DNA of 7,600 nucleotides from Pseudomonadota bacterium (GTDB lineage: Bacteria; Pseudomonadota; Alphaproteobacteria; Micropepsales; Micropepsaceae), in assembly GCA_023427355.1 (NCBI GenBank), contig JAEZBK010000061.1, positions 1-7,600 on the forward strand, in the 5' to 3' direction. Of the stretch, positions 1 through 6,039 are shown one piece after another; positions within the stretch are counted from its first letter, which is position 1; each line of letters begins with the position of its first letter. The notes under the pieces were generated by a model. That model was given only the letters and a program-made list of their open reading frames with translations, was not told the DNA's origin and searched no databases. The translations under genes and the position numbers were made by a program.

Positions 1-648
1 GCCCAGGTCTATGCCCGACACGATGTTGCCCCACTGGTCCGAACCCGAAGATTGCAGGCGGCAGCCATACCGGCGGTAAAGCTCGACGAAATCATAGGCC
101 TGCATGATGGAGTAGTTGAACTCCAGGAAGCTGAAGGGCAGGTCGTTGTCCACCTTGGCCCGCACGCTTTCCATGGTCAGCATGCGATTGATCGAGAAGT
201 GCCGCCCGATCTCGCGCAGGAAGGGGATGTATTCCAGCTTGTCCAGCCATTCGGCATTGTCCACCATGATGGCGTCCGAAGGGCCGTCGCCAAAGGTCAG
301 GAACCGCTCGAAAGCGCGGCGTATCGAAGCCTTGTTGGCATCGATCTGCGCATCATCCAGCAACGGGCGCGCCTCGTTGCGGAAGGACGGGTCGCCCACC
401 TTGGTGGTGCCGCCGCCGATCAGCACGATGGGCTTGTGTCCGGCCTGCTGCAGGCGCCGCAGCGTCATGATCTGGATGGCATGACCCACATGCAGCGATG
501 GGGCGGTGGCGTCAAAGCCGATATAGGCGGTGACGCGCTCCTTGCCCATCAGCGCGTCCAGGTCGGCATCGGCCGAGCACTGGTAATAGGCCCCGCGCGC
601 CGCGAATGTGCGCAGGAAATCGGACTGGAATTGCGGTGCGGGCGGCAT
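1..648 (-). CDS. tyrS: Tyrosyl-tRNA synthetase, N-terminal part (runs off the left edge)
   Basis: Class I aminoacyl-tRNA synthetase that attaches tyrosine to tRNA-Tyr in the cytoplasm, using ATP. The ATG at 648-646 opens an uninterrupted frame of exactly 216 codons to the window edge; the C-terminal half lies outside. Visible family marks are the HIGH-type ATP signature HVGH at residues 53-56, the stretch [11 protein letters not shown] at 78-88, YSIMQAYD at 179-186 (tyrosine pocket) and GSDQWGN at 202-208. These are diagnostic of bacterial TyrS. The KMSKS loop and the C-terminal tRNA-binding domain would lie beyond position 1. On the minus strand a GCAGG (661-657) lies 8 nt before the ATG and is the likely ribosome binding site; it falls inside an inverted repeat described separately. 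The gene is divergent from anmK with 40 bp between start codons. Linkage of tyrS and anmK is also known in gammaproteobacteria. Confidence 0.96.
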   Translation of the reverse strand, partial: MPPAPQFQSDFLRTFAARGAYYQCSADADLDALMGKERVTAYIGFDATAPSLHVGHAIQIMTLRRLQQAGHKPIVLIGGGTTKVGDPSFRNEARPLLDDAQIDANKASIRRAFERFLTFGDGPSDAIMVDNAEWLDKLEYIPFLREIGRHFSINRMLTMESVRAKVDNDLPFSFLEFNYSIMQAYDFVELYRRYGCRLQSSGSDQWGNIVSGIDLG

Positions 649-656
649 GCTATAAA
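648..656 (+). promoter_or_regulatory. Possible extended -10 promoter element for anmK
   Basis: TGCTATAAA fits an extended -10 box (TG, one base, then TATAAA) and lies about 33 bp before the anmK start codon. A start of transcription near 663 would give a leader of about 26 nt. The only -35-like hexamer, TTGCGG at 631-636, is just 14 bp upstream, which is too close for normal spacing, so the element would rely on the extended -10. It overlaps the tyrS start codon region. Confidence 0.3.
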
Positions 657-685
657 CCTGCTTCGATAAGGCAGGCGGCATAGCA
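648..685. repeat. Two-step inverted repeat between tyrS and anmK
   Basis: TGCTAT (648-653) is matched by ATAGCA (680-685), and inside it CCTGC (657-661) is matched by GCAGG (671-675), with a 9-nt centre. Read as tyrS mRNA, the inner arm nearest the gene is the presumed Shine-Dalgarno GCAGG, and the outer arm ATAGCA includes the A of the start codon. A folded leader would therefore hide both. Alternatively it is an operator dyad in the shared divergent promoter, or chance. The arms are seen; the function is inference. Confidence 0.4.
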
Positions 686-688
686 CAG

Positions 689-1801
689 ATGGCGGAAATC
701 AAGAAAGTCATCGGGCTGATGAGCGGCACCTCGCTGGACGGGGTGGATGCGGCCATGATCGAGACCGATGGGGATACGATTGTCCGTCCCGGCCCCGGCC
801 TGACCATCGCCTATAACGAGGAAACGCGTGCCCTGCTGCGCCAGGCGCTGGAGGCGGCCCCCGGCCATGTTCGGGGCGCGGCGGTCCCGTCCGTGATCCT
901 GGACGCAGAGCGCCGTCTTACGGAAATCCATGCCGAGGCGGTGGACCGGCTGGTCGCACAGGCGGGCCGCGCCGATCTGATCGGCTTCCACGGCCAGACC
1001 ATCCTGCACCGGCCGGATCAGCGCTGGACCTGGCAGATCGGTGACGGCGCCTTGCTGGCCCGTCTCACCGGCACCGACGTGGTCCATGATTTTCGCAGCG
1101 CCGACGTGGCGGCGGGCGGGCAGGGCGCGCCGCTGATGCCGCTTTATCATGCGGCGCTGGCGGCAGGTTCGGCTCTGCCCAAGCCTCTGGTGGTGGTCAA
1201 TATCGGCGGCGTCGGCAACGTCACCTACATAGACGGCGATCTTGTGCTCGCCTTTGACACCGGCCCTGGCAACGCGCCGATCGATGACTGGATGCTGCGC
1301 CACACCGGCAGCAGCCGCGATGAAGGCGGTGCGTTGGCGAAGACGGGCACGGTCAATCCCGATGCGCTGGCCGGCATGCTGGCCCATCCTTTTTTCGACC
1401 GCGATCCGCCCAAGTCGCTCGACCGCATGGATTTCGGCATGGCTGCGGTTCAGGGGCTGTCACCCGCCGACGGCGCGGCGACGCTGGCCGCCTTCACGGC
1501 CGCCGCCATCGCCCGCGCGGAGGAACATTTTCCCGAACGCCCCCGCACCTGGATCATCTGCGGCGGTGGCCGCCACAATGACTTCCTGATGGATCAGTTG
1601 CGCCTGCGGCTGGATGGCAATGTGCTGAAAGCCGAAGGCGCGCGCTGGGATGGCGATGCGCTGGAGGCCGAAGGCTTTGCCTGGCTGGCGCTGCGCTCGA
1701 AGCGTGGCCTGCCGCTATCCTTGCCCACGACCACGGGCGTTGCGCGCCCGCTGACGGGGGGCGTGCTGCACAAGGCTTCTGGACACGGGGATCAGGCTTA
1801 G
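689..1801 (+). CDS. anmK: Anhydro-N-acetylmuramic acid kinase
   Basis: Converts 1,6-anhydro-N-acetylmuramic acid, ATP and water to N-acetylmuramate 6-phosphate and ADP, opening the anhydro ring while phosphorylating it. This is a cytoplasmic step in recycling peptidoglycan fragments; the etherase MurQ that normally acts next is not in this window. At 370 residues it is full length (E. coli about 369). Motifs in order: [12 protein letters not shown] at 9-20 (nucleotide phosphate loop), [11 protein letters not shown] at 99-109, QIGDG at 116-120, NIGGVGN at 171-177, [13 protein letters not shown] at 189-201 with Asp190 the likely catalytic base, [11 protein letters not shown] at 291-301, and the C-terminal [18 protein letters not shown] at 341-358. 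The start is set by the conserved N-terminus; no strong ribosome binding site precedes it (AAGG at 668-671 is 17 nt away). Its TAG overlaps the stop codon of the convergent small gene by two bases (1799-1800). Confidence 0.97.
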   Translation: MAEIKKVIGLMSGTSLDGVDAAMIETDGDTIVRPGPGLTIAYNEETRALLRQALEAAPGHVRGAAVPSVILDAERRLTEIHAEAVDRLVAQAGRADLIGFHGQTILHRPDQRWTWQIGDGALLARLTGTDVVHDFRSADVAAGGQGAPLMPLYHAALAAGSALPKPLVVVNIGGVGNVTYIDGDLVLAFDTGPGNAPIDDWMLRHTGSSRDEGGALAKTGTVNPDALAGMLAHPFFDRDPPKSLDRMDFGMAAVQGLSPADGAATLAAFTAAAIARAEEHFPERPRTWIICGGGRHNDFLMDQLRLRLDGNVLKAEGARWDGDALEAEGFAWLALRSKRGLPLSLPTTTGVARPLTGGVLHKASGHGDQA

Positions 1802-2010
1802 TTGCGGGCCAGTTCGCGCACTTTCACGCAGACATAACGGCGCTCGCCACGCTCGAAACCGGCGCGCGATTCCGCGTCGAGTGTCGCAGGCACGGCGCGC
1901 GCGATGGCGGCCTGGCAGGCGGCTTCGCTGGTGAAGGTACCGGCTTCGGTAATCGGAATGGCTTCCGGTCCGGTCAGAAAGCCCAGCATGACAACGACGG
2001 CAGCCCACAT
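1798..2010 (-). CDS. Small probable exported protein with two cysteines, function unknown
   Basis: A 70-residue protein I do not recognise. The N-terminus has a hydrophobic run (about residues 2-12, WAAVVVMLGFL) followed by TGPEA, which could be a short signal peptide cut near residue 17 or a single membrane anchor; there is no basic residue before it. The rest is soluble-looking, with Cys32 in a predicted helix and Cys61 near the end in YVCVKV, which could form a disulfide in the periplasm. Translation is supported by AAAGGA 9 nt before the ATG. It lies 23 nt downstream of the hydrolase gene on the same strand and is probably co-transcribed with it. Its TAA (1800-1798) overlaps the anmK TAG (1799-1801) tail to tail. 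A frame shifted by one base is also open here, but it lacks a comparable ribosome binding site and a plausible protein. Real gene likely; function unknown. Confidence 0.72.
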   Translation of the reverse strand: MWAAVVVMLGFLTGPEAIPITEAGTFTSEAACQAAIARAVPATLDAESRAGFERGERRYVCVKVRELARN

Positions 2011-2033
2011 GGCGGCAATTCCTTTTTTTGGTC

Positions 2034-2690
2034 TCAGCGGCCTTCGCGCGGACGGCTCATCAGGTCCGAGACATAGCCCTTCACCGATTCCACGACATCG
2101 GCTTCATGCTTGTCGAAGAAATGGTTGGCGCCTTCGATCTTGTTGTAGGTGATCTTGATGCCCTTCTGCGCGGTCAACCGGTCCACCAGCTTCTGCACGT
2201 CCGGTTCCGGCACCACGCTGTCGCGCGTGCCATGCACGATCAGGCCCGAGGTGGGGCAGGGCGCCAGGAAGGCGAAGTCATACATGCTGGCGGGCGGCGC
2301 GATGGAGACGAAGCCGGTGATCTCCGGGCGGCGCATCAGCAGCTGCATGCCGATCCAGGCGCCGAAGCTGATGCCGCACACCCAGACATGGCTGGGGTTG
2401 GGATACAGCGTGTTCATCCAGTCCAGCACGGCGGCGGCGTCGGACAATTCGCCCGACCCATTGTCGAACGTTCCCTGGCTGCGGCCCACGCCGCGGAAAT
2501 TGAACCGCACCGTGGTGCAGCCCAGCCCGTGGAACATGTGGAAAAGGTCATAGACCAGCGGGTTGTTCATGGTGCCGCCGAACTGGGGATGGGGATGCAG
2601 CACCAGCGCCATCGGCGCTCCGGGAGCCTTCTGCCGCTGGTAGCGCGCTTCGATACGCCCGGCGGAACCCGGAAGAATAATATCAGGCAT
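2034..2690 (-). CDS. Alpha/beta-fold hydrolase (COG2945-like)
   Basis: A complete 218-residue cytoplasmic alpha/beta hydrolase with no signal peptide. Visible features are HPHPQFGGTMNN at 32-43 (a strand-loop typical of this family, probably near the oxyanion hole), FRGVGRSQG at 65-73, the nucleophile elbow GISFG at 106-110 with Ser108, HGTRDSVVP at 153-161 with Asp157 as the triad acid, and GANHFF at 187-192 with His190. The catalytic triad is thus complete. Members of this family are annotated as predicted hydrolases related to dienelactone hydrolases or esterases, and the substrate is not known, so no gene symbol is given. The ATG at 2690-2688 is preceded by GGGGG 9 nt upstream. The small exported-protein gene follows after 23 nt. 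The gene is divergent from the suf operon across a 238-bp regulatory gap. Fold assignment is firm; substrate is open. Confidence 0.93.
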   Translation of the reverse strand: MPDIILPGSAGRIEARYQRQKAPGAPMALVLHPHPQFGGTMNNPLVYDLFHMFHGLGCTTVRFNFRGVGRSQGTFDNGSGELSDAAAVLDWMNTLYPNPSHVWVCGISFGAWIGMQLLMRRPEITGFVSIAPPASMYDFAFLAPCPTSGLIVHGTRDSVVPEPDVQKLVDRLTAQKGIKITYNKIEGANHFFDKHEADVVESVKGYVSDLMSRPREGR

Positions 2691-2707
2691 CCGTCATATC
2701 CCCCACC

Positions 2708-2721
2708 GGGCCGCTAGGCCC
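2708..2721. repeat. Short GC hairpin in the hydrolase leader
   Basis: GGGCC-GCTA-GGCCC is a perfect 5-bp stem with a 4-base loop, 18 bp upstream of the hydrolase start codon. Just beyond it is a 10-bp palindrome TCCGGCCGGA (2731-2740). In DNA this GC-rich such palindromes are common by chance, and there is no U tract to make it a terminator. Recorded as structure only. Confidence 0.3.
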
Positions 2722-2726
2722 TCTGC

Positions 2727-2732
2727 ATTATC
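2727..2732 (-). promoter_or_regulatory. Weak candidate -10 box for the hydrolase operon
   Basis: On the minus strand this reads GATAAT, one base from the consensus TATAAT, and would place the transcript start about 30 nt before the hydrolase ATG. No recognisable -35 box sits 16-18 bp upstream. A second AT-rich spot, ATTTAAAT at 2761-2768, is an alternative. The gap must contain a promoter for this strand, but which element it is remains uncertain. Confidence 0.22.
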
Positions 2733-2781
2733 CGGCCGGATTTTCGGGGCGTCGGCCCTCATTTAAATCCAACATATTCAG

Positions 2782-2806
2782 GTACTTGATAGGTCATACC
2801 GGCTAT
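2782..2806. promoter_or_regulatory. Upstream IscR-like operator, degenerate centre
   Basis: Compared with the 25-bp type 1 IscR consensus as I recall it (ATASYYGACTRWWWYAGTCRRSTAT), this 25-mer matches at about 16 positions. The matches concentrate in the outer arms: TACTTGA on the left and CGGCTAT on the right. The centre is poor. It starts exactly 33 bp, about three helical turns, before the better site at 2815, which makes cooperative binding on one face of the helix possible. Alone this site would be weak evidence. Confidence 0.4.
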
Positions 2807-2814
2807 GCGGCAGA

Positions 2815-2839
2815 ATACTTGACCATTCTACTCAGGAAA
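2815..2839. promoter_or_regulatory. IscR type 1-like operator over the suf promoter
   Basis: By hand alignment, 20 of 25 positions agree with the type 1 IscR consensus, including ATACTTGAC on the left and CTCAGG on the right. It also contains TGA-N9-TCA (2820-2834), the core of the iron-responsive dyad described for alphaproteobacterial Rrf2 regulators such as RirA. It covers the -35 box TTGACC and much of the spacer of the suf promoter, so a bound regulator would block RNA polymerase. The first gene of the operon encodes exactly such a regulator, which points to autorepression. Which Rrf2-family protein binds in vivo is inference. Confidence 0.62.
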
Positions 2840-2848
2840 CCCTATACC
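2819..2848 (+). promoter_or_regulatory. Sigma70-like promoter of the suf operon
   Basis: TTGACC (2819-2824) and TATACC (2843-2848) are separated by 18 bp, a close fit to a housekeeping promoter. Transcription would start near 2855, giving a leader of about 74 nt before the regulator ATG at 2929. No riboswitch or terminator-like hairpin is evident in that leader. The -35 box lies inside the IscR-like operator. Confidence 0.6.
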
Positions 2849-2928
2849 CTGCCGCCTGGCCGGGGCCGTCCTTCTACACAAGGGCATGGCCGCCAGCCAA
2901 GGAAAAACGCCTTCCGACGGAGCCATTT

Positions 2929-3411
2929 ATGCGGCTGAGCACCAAGGGACGTTACGCCGTGATGGCGATGGCCGATCTGGCCGGCCATGCCGCCGAGGGC
3001 AAGCCGGTGGCGTTGGCCGATATCGCGCAGCGGCAGGACATCTCCCTGTCCTACCTGGAGCAGTTGTTCGCCAAGCTGCGCCGCGGCGGCCTGGTCACCA
3101 GCGTGCGCGGCCCCGGCGGCGGCTATCGGCTGGCGCGGCCCTCCGCCGAAACCCGCGTGGCCGACATCATCGTGGCGGTGGATGAACCCATCGCCGCCAC
3201 CCGCTGCAAGCCTGGTTCCGCCAAGGGCTGCACCAAGACCGGTGCCCGCTGCGTCACCCATGATCTTTGGGAAGAGCTGGGCCAGCAGATCCACGTCTTC
3301 CTCTCCTCCGTGTCGCTGGCCGATGTGGTGGAGCGGCGCGTGCTGGGCCGCGCCCGTCCGTGCAACGACATGGGCGACAGCAACACCGCGGCAGACGTCG
3401 CCGCCGAATAA
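2929..3411 (+). CDS. iscR: Rrf2-family Fe-S cluster-sensing regulator, IscR type
   Basis: A 160-residue winged-helix transcription factor that most likely senses Fe-S cluster supply and controls this suf operon. The N-terminus MRLSTKGRYAVMAM is typical of Rrf2 proteins. The helix-turn-helix lies around residues 28-50 (LADIAQRQDISLSYLEQLF), and the wing GPGGGYRLARP spans 61-71. Putative [2Fe-2S] ligands are Cys93, Cys101, Cys108 and His111. E. coli IscR uses Cys92, Cys98, Cys104 and His107, so all four are kept but the spacing is wider (7 and 6 residues instead of 5 and 5). A further Cys145 lies in the C-terminal tail. GGAG ends 6 nt before the ATG, fixing the start. It is the first gene of the operon, 8 nt before the desulfurase, and IscR-like sites overlap its promoter. 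RirA-type or NsrR-type roles are alternatives, but the ligand pattern favours IscR. Confidence 0.92.
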   Translation: MRLSTKGRYAVMAMADLAGHAAEGKPVALADIAQRQDISLSYLEQLFAKLRRGGLVTSVRGPGGGYRLARPSAETRVADIIVAVDEPIAATRCKPGSAKGCTKTGARCVTHDLWEELGQQIHVFLSSVSLADVVERRVLGRARPCNDMGDSNTAADVAAE

Positions 3412-3419
3412 GAGTTGTC

Positions 3420-4592
3420 ATGCATTATCTCGATCACAACGCCACATCCCCCATCCGGCCCGAAGCCCAGGCCGCGCTGACCGCCGCCCTGTCGGTGGGC
3501 GGCAATCCATCCTCCATCCATGCCCGTGGCCGCGCCGCGCGCGCCCTGGTCGAGGATGCGAAGGAGAAGATCGCGCTCCTGGCGAACGCGGCGAACCATG
3601 ACATCCTGTTCACCAGCGGCGCGACCGAGGCGGCCAACCTGGCCCTGGCTGGCGCGGTGGAAGGCGCGATCAACCAGCATGAGGCCGATGCCAAGGTGGT
3701 GCGGATCACGCGCCTGTTCGTCTCGTCCATCGAACATGGCGCCATCCTGGCCCCGGCGCGGCATCTGGCGGAACGCGCGCCCGGCGTGCGGCTGGAATTG
3801 CTGCCGGTGAATGACGATGGCGTGCTGGATACCGAGTCGTTGCGCGTGGCCTTGCGCGAAGGCAAGGGGCGGACATTGGTGGCGGTGATGGCCGCCAACA
3901 ACGAGACCGGCGTCATCCAGCCTGTTGAAGAGGTTTCGCGCCTGTGCCGCGAAGCCGGCGCGCTGCTGCTGGTGGATGCCGTGGCGGCGGCGGGCAAGAT
4001 TCCGCTGGATGCCTCGCTCTGCGATTACATGCTGCTGTCGGCCCACAAGATCGGCGGCCCGCAGGGCGTCGGCGCGCTGATCGTGGCGAAGGGCGCGCCC
4101 CTGGCGGCGCAGATCCTGGGCGGCGGCCAGCAGGGCGGCTTGCGCGCAGGTACGGAAAATCTTTCCGGCATCGCCGGCTTCGCCGCCGCCGCGCACAGCG
4201 TGCGGGACGGAGATGGCGAACGCGCCCGTGTTCAGCATCTGCGCGACAAGTTCGAAACCCTGCTCAAGGCCGCGATCCCGCAGGCCCGCATCTTCGGCGA
4301 TGGCGCGCCGCGCGTCATCGGCACCAGCCAGTTCGCCCTGCCGGGCATCACCTCGCAAACGGCCTTGATGGCACTTGACCTGGACGGCGTCTGGATCAGC
4401 GCGGGCGCGAGCTGCTCGTCTGGCAAGATCGCCGCCAGCCATGTGCTGGAGGCGATGAACATCGAATATGCCCTGGCTTCCTGCGCCTTGCGCGCCAGCT
4501 TCGGCTGGAACTCCGACATGGCCGATGTGGAAGCCGCCATCGCCGCCCTGACCAAGCTGTGGCAGCGCAAGACCTCGCTGGAGGCCGCATGA
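3420..4592 (+). CDS. Cysteine desulfurase, NifS/IscS type (class V aminotransferase)
   Basis: PLP enzyme that removes sulfur from L-cysteine as a protein-bound persulfide, releasing alanine, to feed Fe-S assembly. The 390-residue protein starts at the ATG 8 nt after the regulator stop, where [11 protein letters not shown] matches the family N-terminus; the open frame further upstream overlaps the regulator and is not used. Key sites are FTSGATEAA at 64-72, His106 in SSIEHGAI (PLP stacking), NNETGV at 160-165, Asp186 in VDAV, Lys210 in SAHKIGGP (Schiff base), RAGTEN at 242-247, and catalytic Cys332 in [10 protein letters not shown]. The loop and sequence place it with the NifS/IscS group rather than SufS, so I give no symbol; alphaproteobacterial suf operons often carry both types. 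Residue 189 is Ala where the family normally has a Gln that contacts the PLP ring. Its TGA overlaps the sufB ATG by 4 nt. Confidence 0.95.
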   Translation: MHYLDHNATSPIRPEAQAALTAALSVGGNPSSIHARGRAARALVEDAKEKIALLANAANHDILFTSGATEAANLALAGAVEGAINQHEADAKVVRITRLFVSSIEHGAILAPARHLAERAPGVRLELLPVNDDGVLDTESLRVALREGKGRTLVAVMAANNETGVIQPVEEVSRLCREAGALLLVDAVAAAGKIPLDASLCDYMLLSAHKIGGPQGVGALIVAKGAPLAAQILGGGQQGGLRAGTENLSGIAGFAAAAHSVRDGDGERARVQHLRDKFETLLKAAIPQARIFGDGAPRVIGTSQFALPGITSQTALMALDLDGVWISAGASCSSGKIAASHVLEAMNIEYALASCALRASFGWNSDMADVEAAIAALTKLWQRKTSLEAA

Positions 4593-6037
4593 GCAGTCCC
4601 GCCACCCAGAAGACCGTCGCCGAGATCGGCGACAAGTACAAATACGGTTTCGTCACCGATATCGAGATGGAGCGCGCGCCCAAGGGCCTGACCGAAGACA
4701 CGGTGCGCTACATTTCGGCCAGGAAGAACGAACCGGAATGGATGCTGGAATGGCGCCTGGCTGCCTTCCGCCGCTGGCTGTCGATGAAGGAGCCGAAATG
4801 GGCGCGGGTCCATTACCCGCAGATCGACTTCCAGGACGCCTATTATTATGCCGCGCCCAAGAACACGCCGCTCAAGCAGTCGCTGGACGAGGTGGATCCC
4901 AAGCTGCTGGAAACCTACAACAAGCTGGGCATCCCGCTGAACGAGCAGATGGCGCTGGCCGGCGTGGCGGTTGACGCGGTATTCGACAGCGTCTCCGTCG
5001 CCACCACCTTCAAGGAAAAGCTCAACGAGGCAGGCGTGATCTTCTGCCCGATGAGCGAGGCCATCCGCGACTATCCCGACCTGGTGCGCAAGTATCTGGG
5101 CACGGTGGTGCCGGTGACCGACAATTTCTACGCCACGCTGAACTCGGCGGTCTTCTCCGACGGCACTTTCGTCTATGTGCCCAAGGGCGTGCGCTGCCCG
5201 ATGGAACTGTCCACCTATTTCCGCATCAACGCCTCGGAAACCGGCCAGTTCGAACGCACGCTGATCGTCGCCGACGAAGGCAGCTACGTCTCCTATCTCG
5301 AAGGCTGCACCGCGCCCAAGCGCGACGAAAATCAGCTCCACGCCGCCGTGGTCGAGCTGGTGGCGCTGGACCATGCCGAGATCAAATATTCAACCGTCCA
5401 GAACTGGTATCCGGGCGATGAGAACGGCAAGGGCGGCATCTACAACTTCGTCACCAAGCGCGGCGATTGCCGGGGCGACCATTCCAAGATTTCCTGGACC
5501 CAGGTCGAGACCGGATCGGCCATCACCTGGAAATATCCGTCCTGCATCCTGCGCGGCGATCATTCGGTGGGCGAATTCTATTCCATCGCCATCGCCAACC
5601 ATTACCAGCAGGCCGATACCGGCACCAAGATGATCCACCTGGGCGCCAACACGAAGTCGCGCATCATCTCCAAGGGCATTTCGGCCGGCAAGGCGCAGAA
5701 CACCTATCGCGGCCTTGTCAGCGTCTATGGCAAGGCCAAGGGTGCGCGCAATTATACCCAGTGCGACTCCCTGCTGATCGGCGGCGAATGTGGTGCGCAC
5801 ACCGTGCCCTATATCGAAAGCCGCAATCCCACCGCGCGCATCGAGCACGAAGCAAACACCTCCAAGATCGCCGAGGACCAGTTGTTCTATTGCCTGCAGC
5901 GCGGCATCCCGCAGGACGAGGCGGTGTCGCTGATCGTCAACGGCTTCTGCAAGGAAGTGCTGCAGCAGCTCCCCATGGAATTCGCCGTCGAGGCCCAGAA
6001 GCTCGTCGGCATCTCTCTCGAAGGTTCGGTAGGTTAG
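4589..6037 (+). CDS. sufB: Fe-S cluster assembly scaffold protein SufB
   Basis: Core scaffold of the cytoplasmic SufBC2D complex, on which sulfur and iron are assembled into clusters. The 482-residue protein is slightly shorter than the E. coli one (495). It begins at the ATG overlapping the desulfurase stop as ATGA, with GGAGG (4580-4584) 4 nt upstream; a GTG ten codons earlier is possible but has no support. Landmarks are [20 protein letters not shown] at 195-214, EGCTAP at 238-243 with Cys240 matching E. coli Cys254 (sulfur transfer), QCDSLLIG at 391-398 with Cys392 matching E. coli Cys405 (cluster assembly), and [12 protein letters not shown] at 416-427 containing the conserved Glu-His-Glu. 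The N-terminal CxxCxxxC of E. coli SufB, known to be dispensable, is absent. sufC follows after 2 nt. Confidence 0.98.
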   Translation: MSSPATQKTVAEIGDKYKYGFVTDIEMERAPKGLTEDTVRYISARKNEPEWMLEWRLAAFRRWLSMKEPKWARVHYPQIDFQDAYYYAAPKNTPLKQSLDEVDPKLLETYNKLGIPLNEQMALAGVAVDAVFDSVSVATTFKEKLNEAGVIFCPMSEAIRDYPDLVRKYLGTVVPVTDNFYATLNSAVFSDGTFVYVPKGVRCPMELSTYFRINASETGQFERTLIVADEGSYVSYLEGCTAPKRDENQLHAAVVELVALDHAEIKYSTVQNWYPGDENGKGGIYNFVTKRGDCRGDHSKISWTQVETGSAITWKYPSCILRGDHSVGEFYSIAIANHYQQADTGTKMIHLGANTKSRIISKGISAGKAQNTYRGLVSVYGKAKGARNYTQCDSLLIGGECGAHTVPYIESRNPTARIEHEANTSKIAEDQLFYCLQRGIPQDEAVSLIVNGFCKEVLQQLPMEFAVEAQKLVGISLEGSVG

Positions 6038-6039
6038 TC

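Noticed and set aside
52..669. A 205-codon plus-strand frame opposite tyrS
   Set aside because: The minus strand encodes TyrS with HVGH and GSDQWGN motifs through all 216 codons; the plus-strand frame is its shadow.
2023..2029. Run of seven T on the plus strand as an intrinsic terminator for anmK
   Set aside because: It is over 220 bp past the anmK stop and not preceded by a convincing GC hairpin; on the minus strand it is the A-rich part of the small gene's ribosome binding site.
2028..2717. A 229-codon plus-strand frame opposite the hydrolase
   Set aside because: The minus strand encodes a complete alpha/beta hydrolase with triad motifs; the plus-strand product is low-complexity and His/Gly/Ala/Arg rich.
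2886..3185. Possible leader or overlapping gene starting at the ATG at 2886 before the regulator
   Set aside because: Its only purine-rich upstream sequence, AAGGG, is one base from the ATG, too close to act as a ribosome binding site, and the frame mostly overlaps the regulator out of frame.
3267..3419. Upstream extension of the cysteine desulfurase frame by 51 codons
   Set aside because: The extension overlaps the regulator gene and does not resemble the family; the family N-terminus begins at the ATG at 3420, preceded by a usable AAGAG.
3123..4442. A 439-codon open frame antisense to the cysteine desulfurase and part of the regulator
   Set aside because: The sense strand encodes clearly recognisable proteins with all catalytic motifs. 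The antisense product is rich in Arg, Ala, Gln and His with no recognisable domain, as expected from a GC-rich codon shadow.
4232..5374. A 380-codon antisense frame across the desulfurase-sufB junction
   Set aside because: It lies opposite conserved SufB coding sequence and has no recognisable domain; long antisense frames are expected at this GC content.
5467..6039. Upstream extension of the sufC frame by 191 codons
   Set aside because: It lies wholly inside sufB in another frame and is not SufC-like; SufC begins with its canonical N-terminus at 6040.
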